Below are positions 42,644 through 51,534 of a stretch of 64,000 nucleotides of DNA, piece by piece. Positions within the stretch are counted from its first letter, which is position 1; each line of letters starts with the position of its first letter. The stretch spans positions 1-64,000 of the forward strand of contig NZ_SEBR01000002.1 in the NCBI RefSeq assembly GCF_004295795.1, read 5' to 3'. This DNA is from Flavobacterium sp. (GTDB lineage: Bacteria > Bacteroidota > Bacteroidia > Flavobacteriales > Flavobacteriaceae). Both the position numbers and the translations under genes were made by a program. The notes below the pieces were generated by a model. It was not told where the DNA came from. It did not search any database and was given only the letters and a program-made list of their open reading frames with translations.

Positions 42644-44545
42644 ATGCTCAATATCCACAATCTTTCGGTCTCTTTCGGAGGCTCATATCTATTTGAAGAA
42701 GTAACGTTCCGACTCGGAGCCGGCGACCGCGTTGGTCTCGTCGGTAAAAACGGCGCCGGAAAGTCGACCATGCTCAAAATCCTGTCGCGCGACCTTTTGC
42801 CCGATTCCGGTGTTATCGCAACCGAGAAAGAAGTCCAGATTGGGTTTTTGCGCCAGGACATCGACTTCGTTCAAGGGCGTTCCGTGCTCGATGAAGCTTA
42901 CCAAGCATTCGAGGAAATCAAGTCGATCGAGGCGAAACTCGAGAAAATCAACCACGATTTGGTCACTAGAACCGATTATGAATCCGAAGGTTATTCAAAA
43001 TTGATAGAGGATTTGTCCGATTTCACTCACAGATACGAATTGCTCGGCGGATACGATTACATCGGAAACACCGAAAAAATCCTATTAGGACTTGGCTTTA
43101 AACGCGAAGAATTCAACAACCAAACGGACACTTTTTCGGGCGGATGGCGAATGCGCATCGAACTAGCGAAATTGCTTTTGCAAAACAACGACATCTTGCT
43201 TCTCGATGAACCGACGAACCACCTCGACATCGAATCCATCATCTGGCTCGAAGGCTTTCTGAGGAATTTTCCAGGTGTCGTCGTAATTGTTTCCCACGAC
43301 AAAATGTTCCTGGACAACGTCACGAACCGAACGATCGAGATCTCGCTCGGAAAGGCGTACGATTTTGCGAAACCTTACACGCAATATCTCGAACTGCGTC
43401 AGGAAATCCGCGAAAAGCAACTTGCCACTCAAAAAAATCAGCAGAAGAAAATCGAGGAAACCGAAAAGCTGATCGAGAAATTCCGCGCCAAAGCGTCCAA
43501 AGCATCGATGGCGCAATCGCTTATCAAGAAACTGGACAAAGTCGAACGGATCGAGGTCGATGAAGAAGATACGTCGGTCATGAACATTTCGTTTCCCGTT
43601 TCCAAAACACCGGGTCGCGTCGTGATCGAATCGGAACACGTCACAAAAAATTACGGAGACAAAAATATCTTCCGCGACATTTCACTTCTCGTGGAACGCG
43701 GCTCCAAAATGGCTTTTGTAGGCCAAAACGGACAAGGAAAATCGACGTTCATCAAAGCGATCGTCGGAGATATCGATTACACCGGCACGATCAAACTCGG
43801 CCACAACGTCGAACTCGGCTATTTCGCCCAAAACCAAGCCGAATACCTCGATGGTGAAATTACGCTGCTCGAAACCATGACAGATGCCGCGACAGACTCG
43901 AACCGCTCGAAAGTGCGCGACATGTTGGGCTCGTTTCTGTTCCGCGGAGACGATGTCGAGAAAAAGGTCAAAGTGCTTTCCGGAGGCGAGAGAAACCGTC
44001 TGGCGCTTTGCAAATTGTTGCTTCAGCCAATCAACGTCTTGCTGATGGACGAACCGACGAACCACCTCGACATCAAGTCGAAAAACGTGTTGAAAGCCGC
44101 GCTCCAAAAGTACGAGGGCACGCTTTTGCTCGTTTCCCACGACCGGGATTTCCTACAAGGCCTTTCGAACGTGGTCTACGAATTCCGCGATCACAAGATC
44201 AAGCAATATCTGGGCGACATCAATTTCTTCCTCGAACAGCGAAATGTCGAGAACATGCGCGAGGTCGAGAAACGCGATGTGGCCAAAAAAGAAGCCAAGG
44301 AAGCTCCGAAATTGTCACAGGACGACCAGAAAAAGAACAAACAGCTGCAAAATAGGTTGTCAAAAGTCGAAAGTCAGATCCAACAGTTGGAAGAAGACAT
44401 CAGAAAAGACGACAAAGCGCTCGAATCGAATTACGACAAACATGTCGAGGACGCGAATTTCTTCGTGGCTTACAACCGCAAAAAGGCCGAACTCGAAACT
44501 TTGATGGCCGAGTGGGAAAAAATCCAGGAGGAAATCGAGTCTTGA
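42644..44545 (+). CDS. ABC-F family ATPase (Uup-like)
   Basis: A 633-residue soluble protein with two ATP-binding cassettes and no membrane domain. Walker A motifs are GKNGAGKS (about 36-43) and GQNGQGKS; signature motifs are FSGGWRMR and LSGGERNR; Walker B sites end in LLLDEPTNHLD and LLMDEPTNHLD. The interdomain linker is charged and helical, and the C-terminus (about 545-633) is a coiled coil as in Uup. ABC-F proteins act on the ribosome; this one is probably a housekeeping factor rather than a drug-resistance protein. Confidence 0.93.
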   Translation: MLNIHNLSVSFGGSYLFEEVTFRLGAGDRVGLVGKNGAGKSTMLKILSRDLLPDSGVIATEKEVQIGFLRQDIDFVQGRSVLDEAYQAFEEIKSIEAKLEKINHDLVTRTDYESEGYSKLIEDLSDFTHRYELLGGYDYIGNTEKILLGLGFKREEFNNQTDTFSGGWRMRIELAKLLLQNNDILLLDEPTNHLDIESIIWLEGFLRNFPGVVVIVSHDKMFLDNVTNRTIEISLGKAYDFAKPYTQYLELRQEIREKQLATQKNQQKKIEETEKLIEKFRAKASKASMAQSLIKKLDKVERIEVDEEDTSVMNISFPVSKTPGRVVIESEHVTKNYGDKNIFRDISLLVERGSKMAFVGQNGQGKSTFIKAIVGDIDYTGTIKLGHNVELGYFAQNQAEYLDGEITLLETMTDAATDSNRSKVRDMLGSFLFRGDDVEKKVKVLSGGERNRLALCKLLLQPINVLLMDEPTNHLDIKSKNVLKAALQKYEGTLLLVSHDRDFLQGLSNVVYEFRDHKIKQYLGDINFFLEQRNVENMREVEKRDVAKKEAKEAPKLSQDDQKKNKQLQNRLSKVESQIQQLEEDIRKDDKALESNYDKHVEDANFFVAYNRKKAELETLMAEWEKIQEEIES

Positions 44546-44563
44546 TTTTATCGGGAGCTGAAT

Positions 44564-44699
44564 CCGGCTACCCGCTTTTAGCTTTCTTGAAACCAACGAG
44601 TTTTGTAACACTTGCCAAGAGCTTCCTTCGGTCGCTTTGGCAAGTGAACAAAACTTTGTTGGTTTCTGCAAAAGGCTAACCGCTTTTATCCGGGCTAGG
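44564..44699 (+). repeat. dispersed palindromic element, copy 3
   Basis: Third copy, 136 bp, between two convergent genes. Left end CCGGCTACCCGCTTTTAGC, centre GAGCTTCCTTCGGTCGC (55 bases in), right end AAAAGGCTAACCGC and ATCCGGGCTAGG. The arms pair within the copy: GAAACCAAC/GTTGGTTTC (9 bp), AGTTTTGT/ACAAAACT (8 bp) and CACTTGCCAA/TTGGCAAGTG (10 bp). The arms are AT-richer than in copy 2 and unrelated to it. Confidence 0.88.
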
Positions 44700-44711
44700 T
44701 TTTGGGTGGGA

Positions 44712-44757
44712 GCGAAGTCTGTGACTTTGCGATTGCGTTTTCGGGTTTGTAACCCGA
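44712..44757. repeat. twin REP-like hairpins
   Basis: Two short hairpins follow copy 3 of the large element: GCGAAGTC-TGT-GACTTTGC (44712-44730, one G-T pair) and TCGGGTT-TGT-AACCCGA (44741-44757). The first is the same hairpin as at 51562-51582. The second touches the end of the App1 gene. Confidence 0.7.
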
Positions 44758-44758
44758 G

Positions 44759-45727
44759 CTAAGAAATCAACCCGATTCGCTTTGAGTGGTCGATCGCTTC
44801 CTCGCTATCCCGAAAATAACAACAGGCGACATCCATCGATTCCATGACTTTTATGGCTTCGATCGCTTTCTTTTTCTTTTCACTTCCGGTTTGGCGAATG
44901 TAGACCGCTTTGACCGTGACGGGGAAAATCTTGCAAATGTCCTCATACAAATAAGGATCGTGTTGGGAATCGTCTCCCAAAAGCGTGTACTGCAAATGCG
45001 GATAGAACTCCAGGATATGTTTGATCTTCTCGAATTTGTGGTTGTGGTCGCCTCGTCCCGTGATAAAGAAATCCGTGAGGCTGGTTTTGATGTCCTTCAG
45101 TAACAACACGGCTCTTGGCAATTCGTGCAATTGCGTGAAATCGACAATGAATCGGTACAAGTTCCATTCGCTGCTCGAGACGTAGAAAAACGCGTTCTGT
45201 TCGTTCTTCTTGTTTCGTCCGGCCGTGCTCAAGGCTTGGTAATGTGGCACGACGCCTTCAAAAACCTTCCTGTCATTCACGTTTCGGAACAATAAAATAT
45301 AGAGTTTCTTGAAAGGATTTCTCGTATGCGAAACCAAAAACGTGTCGTCGATATCCGAAATAAAACCCAAATTTCCCTCATGCGGCCGAACAAAACTGCT
45401 CTTGGTCACGATTTCCTCGCCTTCGTGCAAGATGCTCACGCGATAATCCATCCAACCATAATCGGTTTCTTTCTGTAGCGGAATCGAAAATTTGAAGTAA
45501 CCGTCGTCCAAGGTTTTCGTGTGGATTTTCTGATCGTTCCAATGCAGGTAAACGTCGGCATTTTTTTGGGTTTTGATGCGAAACATCCGGATTACCCATT
45601 TGGCATTCCGGAAACGCCGTTTCTGGAAATTGTATTCTTCCTTAGTCGTCGGACGAAAAACGTGGCCCATAACAATCAGTTCTTCTTCGTTGGCATATCC
45701 TCGGTACAATTTCAATATTGGCTTCAT
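44759..45727 (-). CDS. App1-family phosphatidate phosphatase
   Basis: A 322-residue protein with the APP1 catalytic domain: the HAD-type nucleophile motif DIDDT at 125-129 (FISDIDDTFLVS) and a downstream GRGDHN and LLGDDSQHDPYLYEDI segment. The N-terminal 110 residues form a beta-rich domain. The family removes phosphate from phosphatidic acid to give diacylglycerol. No signal peptide is apparent. It is divergent from a diacylglycerol kinase-like gene, whose product would run the opposite reaction. Confidence 0.85.
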   Translation of the reverse strand: MKPILKLYRGYANEEELIVMGHVFRPTTKEEYNFQKRRFRNAKWVIRMFRIKTQKNADVYLHWNDQKIHTKTLDDGYFKFSIPLQKETDYGWMDYRVSILHEGEEIVTKSSFVRPHEGNLGFISDIDDTFLVSHTRNPFKKLYILLFRNVNDRKVFEGVVPHYQALSTAGRNKKNEQNAFFYVSSSEWNLYRFIVDFTQLHELPRAVLLLKDIKTSLTDFFITGRGDHNHKFEKIKHILEFYPHLQYTLLGDDSQHDPYLYEDICKIFPVTVKAVYIRQTGSEKKKKAIEAIKVMESMDVACCYFRDSEEAIDHSKRIGLIS

Positions 45728-45785
45728 GAAAATCTGTAAATTTAAAATCGCTGTTAAAGCTTACTTCAATCTACGAAAAATCGCG

Positions 45786-45793
45786 CAAATTTA
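45786..45793 (-). promoter_or_regulatory. TAnnTTTG promoter element in the App1/kinase gap
   Basis: TAAATTTG on the minus strand, 58 bases before the App1 start. It lies within the 70-base gap shared with the divergent kinase gene, only four bases from that gene's ATG. Confidence 0.4.
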
Positions 45794-45797
45794 GGGT

Positions 45798-46670
45798 ATG
45801 GAAACGCTCAAGAAATACCTTTTCGTCGTAAACCCGATTTCGGGAGATTTGGACAAAGCCGAAATTTTGTCGGCCGTGACCGCATTTGCCAAAAACGAAT
45901 CGATCGAAATCATCACTTATGAAACCACAGGAAACGACGACGAGAAAGCGATCCGCAAGCTTTTCGAAGACAATTGTCCCGAAAGGATTCTAGTGGCCGG
46001 CGGTGACGGAACGATCAAAATGGTCGGTCAGGCCGTCGAACATTGCGATGTGATCATCGGGATTTTGCCCGCGGGTTCGGCCAACGGCTTGTCGGTCGAT
46101 CTGGATCTGCCGCAAGCACTTGACGAAAACCTGCAGATCGCCTTTCACGGAAATCACATGGAAATCGACATGGTTTGCATCAACGGCGAAAAAAGTCTGC
46201 ACTTGAGCGACATCGGAATCAATGCTAATCTGGTCAAAAATTACGAGCAAAGTTCCGTTCGCGGCAAAATCGGATACGCGCTCCAAGGTCTTGCGACGCT
46301 TCAGGAACAGGAATCTTTCGAAGCAACGGTCGAAGTCGACGGAAAAACCATCACGACCGAGGCGCGAATGATCGTGCTGGCGAATTCACAGAAATACGGA
46401 ACTGGCGTAACCATAAATCCGATAGGAAAAATGGACGACGGGAAATTCGAGGTCGTGATTCTAAAAACGCTAGATTTGGTGCTTTTCGGAAAAATTATTA
46501 CGGGAAATATGCCGCTCGATACCGGAGAAATCGAGATTTATTCGACAGACAAAGCCAAAGTCACGACCAAAGTTCCGGTGCATTTCCAGATCGACGGAGA
46601 ATACTTTGGGGAAGAAACCGTGCTTGACGCTTACATTCTTCCAAAGCAAATGAAGGTCGCTATTCCTTGA
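45798..46670 (+). CDS. diacylglycerol/lipid kinase family protein
   Basis: A 290-residue kinase of the DagK/YegS type. The glycine-rich nucleotide site GGDGT is at 68-72, preceded by NPISG near the N-terminus, and GSANG follows (about 95-99). It would phosphorylate diacylglycerol or a related lipid at the membrane surface. The gene is divergent from App1. Its last 11 bases overlap the convergent gene at 46660. Confidence 0.88.
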   Translation: METLKKYLFVVNPISGDLDKAEILSAVTAFAKNESIEIITYETTGNDDEKAIRKLFEDNCPERILVAGGDGTIKMVGQAVEHCDVIIGILPAGSANGLSVDLDLPQALDENLQIAFHGNHMEIDMVCINGEKSLHLSDIGINANLVKNYEQSSVRGKIGYALQGLATLQEQESFEATVEVDGKTITTEARMIVLANSQKYGTGVTINPIGKMDDGKFEVVILKTLDLVLFGKIITGNMPLDTGEIEIYSTDKAKVTTKVPVHFQIDGEYFGEETVLDAYILPKQMKVAIP

Positions 46671-47811
46671 AAGGATTGCGTTTTTGCCAATCAACTTTCG
46701 GTTCGAGATAGTCGAAAATCTTGTCCAGTTTGCGATTGACCAGTTTGTTCCGGTGTTTCATCAAACCAAACGTCTCGATCGATTCAGCACCTACGGAACT
46801 CTTGATTTCCAAAGCCGTTCTTGCGAAAATGATTTTTTGGAAACCTTTGTTGATTCCAAAAGTGATCATGTCATAAAGCATGTTCAGATACAACATGTGC
46901 TCGCGTTGGACGCTGTCGTCGTAACCCAAAAAGTAAGTGTCCAAAACGCAGCCGTTCTTGATCAAAGTATTGAATCCGACGAGTTTTCCGTCGAGAAAAT
47001 AGCCGTAGAACAAAAAATCGTCGGCGAGTTCTTGCTTGAGTTTCGTGAAGTGATTCTTCGCCAGGAAAAACGTGTTGAAAGGTGCGTTCAACGCGACGTG
47101 ATGGTACAAATCGTAAATCTTTTCTTCGTAGCGCCCGATTTCGTCCAAATGCATCTTTCGCTTTTCCAGACCTTCGGATTTTTTTCGCGCGCGTTTGTAT
47201 TGGTCGCGGTATTTTTTGGTGATGTCGGCCACGTAATCGTCAAAACTTTTCCAGTTTGGGCGAATGTCCAAAACCATATTCGGTTGAGCTGAAAATCTGA
47301 AAAAGTCTGAAAAACCTGATTTTTTGAGTTGGTCGATTTCGTTCGGAAGAAAATCCTTGTAAGTGATCACGTGTACTTTTTTGCCGGATTTTCCATACGA
47401 TCTTGCGACCTCGTTTGCGGCGTTTTTCAAAGTGGACAAAGCCGAATCCATATCGACATCGGGCTTGAAATAAAACGCGTTCTGTCCGGTCAACATATTG
47501 TTTCCGATAAAAAGCACGTGCGAACTGAAACGCTTGAAGATGAAATTGCGAACAGTCGTCCTGACGCATTTGTCGCGTTCGCCAAAAGATTCCAACATAT
47601 TCAGATCGAGAAATTGCGACAAGGCGATTCCGACGAGATTTTGTCCGTCGAAAATCCCAATGAACTTGGAAGTCATGTTCAACGGACCGGAATTTTCGAG
47701 CACCGAGAAATAGCGTTTGGTCAGGAAAATGTTGTCGGACGCCAAATCATCCCAATCGCCAGGCAATCGGTTTACCGAATCGTAAATGGCAAAAGTGTAG
47801 CGATGTTCCAA
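46660..47811 (-). CDS. GNAT-like acyltransferase
   Basis: A 383-residue soluble protein of the FemAB/GNAT-like type: the C-terminal half (about 195-340) has KYRDQYKRARKKSEGLEKRK, GYFLDGKLVGFNTLI and EHMLYLNMLYDMITFGI, as in the acetyltransferase-6 family. The donor and acceptor cannot be read; related proteins add groups to cell-wall or lipid precursors. TACCTTTG lies about 20 bases upstream. Confidence 0.7.
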   Translation of the reverse strand: MEHRYTFAIYDSVNRLPGDWDDLASDNIFLTKRYFSVLENSGPLNMTSKFIGIFDGQNLVGIALSQFLDLNMLESFGERDKCVRTTVRNFIFKRFSSHVLFIGNNMLTGQNAFYFKPDVDMDSALSTLKNAANEVARSYGKSGKKVHVITYKDFLPNEIDQLKKSGFSDFFRFSAQPNMVLDIRPNWKSFDDYVADITKKYRDQYKRARKKSEGLEKRKMHLDEIGRYEEKIYDLYHHVALNAPFNTFFLAKNHFTKLKQELADDFLFYGYFLDGKLVGFNTLIKNGCVLDTYFLGYDDSVQREHMLYLNMLYDMITFGINKGFQKIIFARTALEIKSSVGAESIETFGLMKHRNKLVNRKLDKIFDYLEPKVDWQKRNPFKE

Positions 47812-47830
47812 TACTTGTCGAAAATGTGGC

Positions 47831-47838
47831 CAAAGGTA
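47831..47838 (-). promoter_or_regulatory. TAnnTTTG promoter element
   Basis: TACCTTTG on the minus strand, 20 bases before the ATG of the acyltransferase gene. Confidence 0.45.
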
Positions 47839-47889
47839 GAAATTGCGCGCCGCAGCCGAATCTGGCTAAGTAAAACTTTAACGCGAAAA

Positions 47890-47918
47890 AAAATCCCGCC
47901 ACAAGAAGACGGGATTTT
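47890..47918 (-). terminator. terminator of the DUF1761 gene
   Basis: A 9-bp stem AAAATCCCG/CGGGATTTT with an 11-base loop and a T-rich tract on the minus strand (A tract at 47886-47893), 13 bases after the stop. Confidence 0.8.
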
Positions 47919-47930
47919 CAGTTGTTCTCA

Positions 47931-48416
47931 TCATTTCCAGGCGCACAGGATTCCGCCCATGATTGCGCAGGTCACAACCCAATATCCGCCTACGATCAGC
48001 ACGTATTTGAAACTGCGTTTTTCGTAAATCGCGCTTGTTCCCACGACCGGCAAGGCGAAGAAAAGTCCCGCCATTGTTCCGTGCAAGGCGCCGTGTTTGA
48101 ATGTTCTGTAAGTGTCGCCGTAAGCGTCCATGTAGTTTTTCAAAACCGAAGGATCGATGCCTTCAATCCCGAATGTCGCAGAAAGCGCTCCGGCTTGATG
48201 GATCACGATCGCGCCCAAAATCCAACAGATAAAAAACGAATACAGCAAACAAAGCCCGAACGATTTGACCATGTTGAATTTTTCTTCGGGATTGAAGGTA
48301 ATCCTGGCTTCGCGCATCCACGCGTTCCCGAAAACTTTGGGATTGTACCAGATCATGCCCACGACGAGCGATACGAAAGGTGCCACGAAATAAGGCACGA
48401 AGTTCATGTTTTCCAT
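47931..48416 (-). CDS. DUF1761 membrane protein
   Basis: A 161-residue protein with four hydrophobic helices and the family's N-terminal VGMIWYNPKVFGNAWM motif. Function unknown. A TACATTTG element lies 28 bases upstream. Confidence 0.83.
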   Translation of the reverse strand: MENMNFVPYFVAPFVSLVVGMIWYNPKVFGNAWMREARITFNPEEKFNMVKSFGLCLLYSFFICWILGAIVIHQAGALSATFGIEGIDPSVLKNYMDAYGDTYRTFKHGALHGTMAGLFFALPVVGTSAIYEKRSFKYVLIVGGYWVVTCAIMGGILCAWK

Positions 48417-48443
48417 TATTGTTCAATTGATTGGTTTGTAGTT

Positions 48444-48451
48444 CAAATGTA
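48444..48451 (-). promoter_or_regulatory. TAnnTTTG promoter element of the DUF1761 gene
   Basis: TACATTTG on the minus strand, 28 bases before the ATG at 48416. Confidence 0.45.
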
Positions 48452-48619
48452 GAAAAATATCCGCACGCCAATTTGTAATTAATCTTCGCGCAAAAGTCGA
48501 CAATTTGTAAGTTAATTATGTCAATTTGTATAGTTGTAGTGTAGTTCATCGATTTTATTTGTCGGTTATCGATGTTTCTGCTAGTTTTACACCATCAGAA
48601 TTCCCTAAATCATTACACC

Positions 48620-49480
48620 ATGAAGAAAATTTTTACTCTCGCACTTATCTTAGCCGCTTCTACGATGTTCGCCGCTATTCCGGCAGCAGAAAAAATTGCC
48701 CTGATCCGTTTGTACAAAGCGACGAATGGCACGCAATGGACGAAAAAATGGGATCTGAAAAAGCCGGAAACGCAATGGTATGGTGTATTGATCCAAAACA
48801 ATCAGGTCGTGTCTATCGATTTGTCGAACAACAATCTCGTTGGCGAACTTCCGTCAGAACTTGGGAATTTGACAGGTTTGACGAAACTCAATCTTTTCAA
48901 GAACCAGATCACGGGAACGATTCCGGCGAGAATCGGACAACTCCAGAAACTTCAGTCGTTGAACTTGGCTTTCAATAAATTGCAGGGAAATATTCCATCG
49001 GTTATTGGACAATTGAAAGAATTGGCGAGCCTGGAAATGTATATGAACCGTTTGAGTGGGAACATTCCGACAGAAATCGGACAATTGGGAAAACTTCAGA
49101 CACTTTCGCTTTACAACAACGATCTCGAAGGCGAAATTCCGGCTTCTATGTTCGCGATGACTTCTTTGAAAACGCTTTTGTTGAGCAGCAACAGACTTTC
49201 TGGAAAATTGAGTCCGGACATGGCGAAAATGGCATCGTTGGAAAACCTTAGCCTTTTCGAGAACAAATTCAACGGACAAGTGCCTTTCGAACTTGAGAAC
49301 CTCAAGAAATTGCGCGAGCTGAACATTTCTTACAATGGTTTCAACGGATTGGTTTCACAAAAACTCGCATCTCTTGACACGATGCACATGACTATGGTGA
49401 ACGAACAAGGTGTCGCAACGACGCTTAAAGTGGCCAACAAACTTGACAAAGGCAACACGGCGATTGCCAACGAAGACTAA
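48620..49480 (+). CDS. secreted leucine-rich-repeat protein
   Basis: A 286-residue protein with a signal peptide (ending TMFAA) and an LRR-N-like cap (ALIRLYKATNGTQWTKKW). About eight leucine-rich repeats of the plant-like 24-residue type follow: LSNNNLVGELPSELGNLTGL, LFKNQITGTIPARIGQLQKL and so on. It would form a solenoid for protein binding at the surface or in the periplasm. No T9SS C-terminal sorting domain is seen; the C-terminus is short and polar. The start at 48620 gives the signal peptide directly. Confidence 0.88.
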   Translation: MKKIFTLALILAASTMFAAIPAAEKIALIRLYKATNGTQWTKKWDLKKPETQWYGVLIQNNQVVSIDLSNNNLVGELPSELGNLTGLTKLNLFKNQITGTIPARIGQLQKLQSLNLAFNKLQGNIPSVIGQLKELASLEMYMNRLSGNIPTEIGQLGKLQTLSLYNNDLEGEIPASMFAMTSLKTLLLSSNRLSGKLSPDMAKMASLENLSLFENKFNGQVPFELENLKKLRELNISYNGFNGLVSQKLASLDTMHMTMVNEQGVATTLKVANKLDKGNTAIANED

Positions 49481-49510
49481 TAGGATTTCTCATATCTATA
49501 TTTCTGCAGG

Positions 49511-49536
49511 AAAACCCGTTGGCATCAGCGGGTTTT
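49511..49536 (+). terminator. terminator of the LRR gene
   Basis: An 8-bp stem AAAACCCG/CGGGTTTT with a 10-base loop followed by TTT, 30 bases after the stop. It abuts the end of the convergent gene at 49538. Confidence 0.8.
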
Positions 49537-49537
49537 T

Positions 49538-49831
49538 TTATGTCAATGCCGAAAGCAATTCGTTTGTGAGCAAGCCGCTTCCGCCGCCGTAATGCAGCAC
49601 GACCGCAATTTCAGGTTTCAGGTTCTTGAATGTGGACGTGAGTTGGTTTTCACATTCCTCGGACAACCCGCAGCCCAAAAGGACGATGTCGAAATCGTGT
49701 TTTTGGAACAGGGAAATCGCTTCTTCGTCTGATTCCGCACCAAGGGCGAACCAATCTTCTTTGCCATTTATAAGCCTCAAAACCGTTTCGAGGATTTCCG
49801 GATGGCGACCTATGTAAAGGACTTTTGTCAT
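49538..49831 (-). CDS. receiver-like protein lacking the phospho-acceptor Asp
   Basis: A 97-residue single domain with the layout of a response-regulator receiver (VLYIGRHPEILETVLRLI, then AISLFQKHDFDIVLL). At the place of the phosphorylated Asp after the third strand it has Gly53 (IVLLGCGL), and the acidic pair of the first loop is missing, so it cannot work by standard phosphotransfer. It has no output domain. The start at 49831 removes a non-conserved extension that would overlap the yceI terminator. Function unknown. Confidence 0.6.
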   Translation of the reverse strand: MTKVLYIGRHPEILETVLRLINGKEDWFALGAESDEEAISLFQKHDFDIVLLGCGLSEECENQLTSTFKNLKPEIAVVLHYGGGSGLLTNELLSALT

Positions 49832-49878
49832 GATTTCTGATTTTGGATTTGTTTTTTTGACAGATGTCGGAACAAAAA

Positions 49879-49913
49879 AAGACCTGACAGCTTTCAAAAA
49901 AATGCCAGGTCTT
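49879..49913 (-). terminator. terminator of the yceI-like gene
   Basis: An 8-bp stem AAGACCTG/CAGGTCTT with further pairing toward the apex and a T tract on the minus strand (A run 49874-49880), 41 bases after the stop. Confidence 0.8.
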
Positions 49914-49953
49914 GGATCAAATTTCCCGACCGAAAAAGCGATCGAGAAACCAA

Positions 49954-50484
49954 TTATTGTTTTACGAATTGCAATTCGATCGCGAAACGGACTTCTTCGC
50001 TCACCAAAAGTCCGCCGGTTTCAAGCGCCGCGTTCCAGTTCAATCCCCAATCTTTGCGGTTCACTTTCGTGTTGATCGAGAACGCTGCTTTGGTGTTTAA
50101 CCAAGGATCTTGCAACAATCCGCCGAATTCCGCGTCCAATGTGACTTGTTTCGTAACGCCGTGCAGTGTCAGATCGCCCGTCAGCGTGTAATCGTCTCCT
50201 GATTTTTTTACGAATCCGCCTGATTTGAACGTGACTTTCGGGAATTGTTCGGCGTCGAAAAAGTCGGCGCTTCTCAAGTGATTGTCGCGGTCTGCATTTC
50301 CTGTATTTACCGAAGCTGTTTCGGCAACGAATTCGATTTTGGCTGTAGAAAAGTCGTCTCCATCCGTTTCTGCCGAAGCTTCGAAAGTGTCGAATTTACC
50401 GGAAACGTTGGTGAACATCATGTGCTTTACCTTGAATGTGATTTCTGAGTGTGTCGGGTCGAGAACCCATTTTGTTGTAGACAT
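49954..50484 (-). CDS. YceI family protein
   Basis: A 176-residue lipocalin-like barrel protein. The N-terminus TKWVLDPTHSEITFKVKHMM and later DNHLRSADFFDAEQFP and LTLHGVTKQVTL are typical of YceI, which binds isoprenoid or other lipophilic compounds. There is no signal peptide, so it appears cytoplasmic, unlike E. coli YceI. It follows the pirin gene on the same strand by 67 bases. Confidence 0.92.
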   Translation of the reverse strand: MSTTKWVLDPTHSEITFKVKHMMFTNVSGKFDTFEASAETDGDDFSTAKIEFVAETASVNTGNADRDNHLRSADFFDAEQFPKVTFKSGGFVKKSGDDYTLTGDLTLHGVTKQVTLDAEFGGLLQDPWLNTKAAFSINTKVNRKDWGLNWNAALETGGLLVSEEVRFAIELQFVKQ

Positions 50485-50551
50485 AATAATTTGAAAATTA
50501 GATGATTTGAAAATGTATGACTGTCTTCCGAAGAAGCGCTTATTTTGGGTT

Positions 50552-51430
50552 TTAACCGATTTGCATCGGAACTTCCATCAACAGGATTTCGGCGTCCTGG
50601 GATTTCGCCTGAATGTCGATCGCTGACGTGTCCCAGATTCCGAGGCCGTCGCGTTCGTTCACTTCGATGTTCCCGATTTGGAAATCGCCTTTGATCACGA
50701 AAGCGTAGATGCCGTTTCCTTTCTTTTTGAGATCGTACTCGACTTTTGTGTCCTTGTCGAACGTTCCGAGGTGAAACCACGCATCCTGATGAATCCAAAC
50801 GCCTTCATCGTCTGCGTTTGGCGACAGGATTTGCTGCAGTTTGTTGTGTCTGTCGGACAAATTCAACGCGATTTGGTCGTAACGCGGCGAGACGTTTCTC
50901 TTGTTCGGATAAACCCAGATTTGCAGGAATTTCGTCAATCGGTCTTTGTTCTTGTTGTATTCGCTGTGGAAAATTCCGGTTCCGGCGCTCATGGCCTGAA
51001 TATCGCCTTTCTTGATTACGGCCGTGTTTCCCATCGAATCCTGGTGTTCCAGATCGCCTTCAAGCGGAATCGAGATGATTTCCATATTATCGTGCGGATG
51101 GCGTCCGAAGCCCATTCCGGCATCGACGCGATCGTCGTTCAAAACTCTCAAGACGCCAAAGTGCATCCTTTCCGGGTTGTGGTAATTGGCGAAACTGAAA
51201 GTGTGGTGCGAATCGAGCCAACCGTGGCTGGCGTGTCCTCGGGATTCGGCTTTGTGGAGCACTGTGTTTTCGAGAATCTTCGAATCGGTATTTGGCAAAT
51301 GATTGAATCCGACAGGTTCCAATTCCTTGATCTCATCTATGTCGTTTTTGAGTACGTCACCCATTGCGGCCGAAGCGACGAACATTCCTGTTCCCATTAG
51401 GCCTTTCTTTATGAAGTCTTTTCTGTCCAT
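50552..51430 (-). CDS. pirin family protein
   Basis: A 292-residue bicupin. Metal ligands are visible in the N-terminal cupin: GRHPHDNMEIISIPLEG, then a second histidine-glutamate set near GTGIFHSEYN. Related proteins (YhhW) act as quercetin dioxygenases. The first 25 residues (RKDFIKKGLMGTG followed by a hydrophobic run) look like a Tat-type signal with RK instead of RR, unusual for pirins, so export is possible. Confidence 0.9.
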   Translation of the reverse strand: MDRKDFIKKGLMGTGMFVASAAMGDVLKNDIDEIKELEPVGFNHLPNTDSKILENTVLHKAESRGHASHGWLDSHHTFSFANYHNPERMHFGVLRVLNDDRVDAGMGFGRHPHDNMEIISIPLEGDLEHQDSMGNTAVIKKGDIQAMSAGTGIFHSEYNKNKDRLTKFLQIWVYPNKRNVSPRYDQIALNLSDRHNKLQQILSPNADDEGVWIHQDAWFHLGTFDKDTKVEYDLKKKGNGIYAFVIKGDFQIGNIEVNERDGLGIWDTSAIDIQAKSQDAEILLMEVPMQIG

Positions 51431-51534
51431 TGTGTTGTCGTTTGTTTACAGGACAAAATTGCGACTGATTTCGATGCTGTGCATTGAACTAGGACAAGAA
51501 AGTAAAAAAGTGCCTGAGTTAAAAGTGCCGAACA

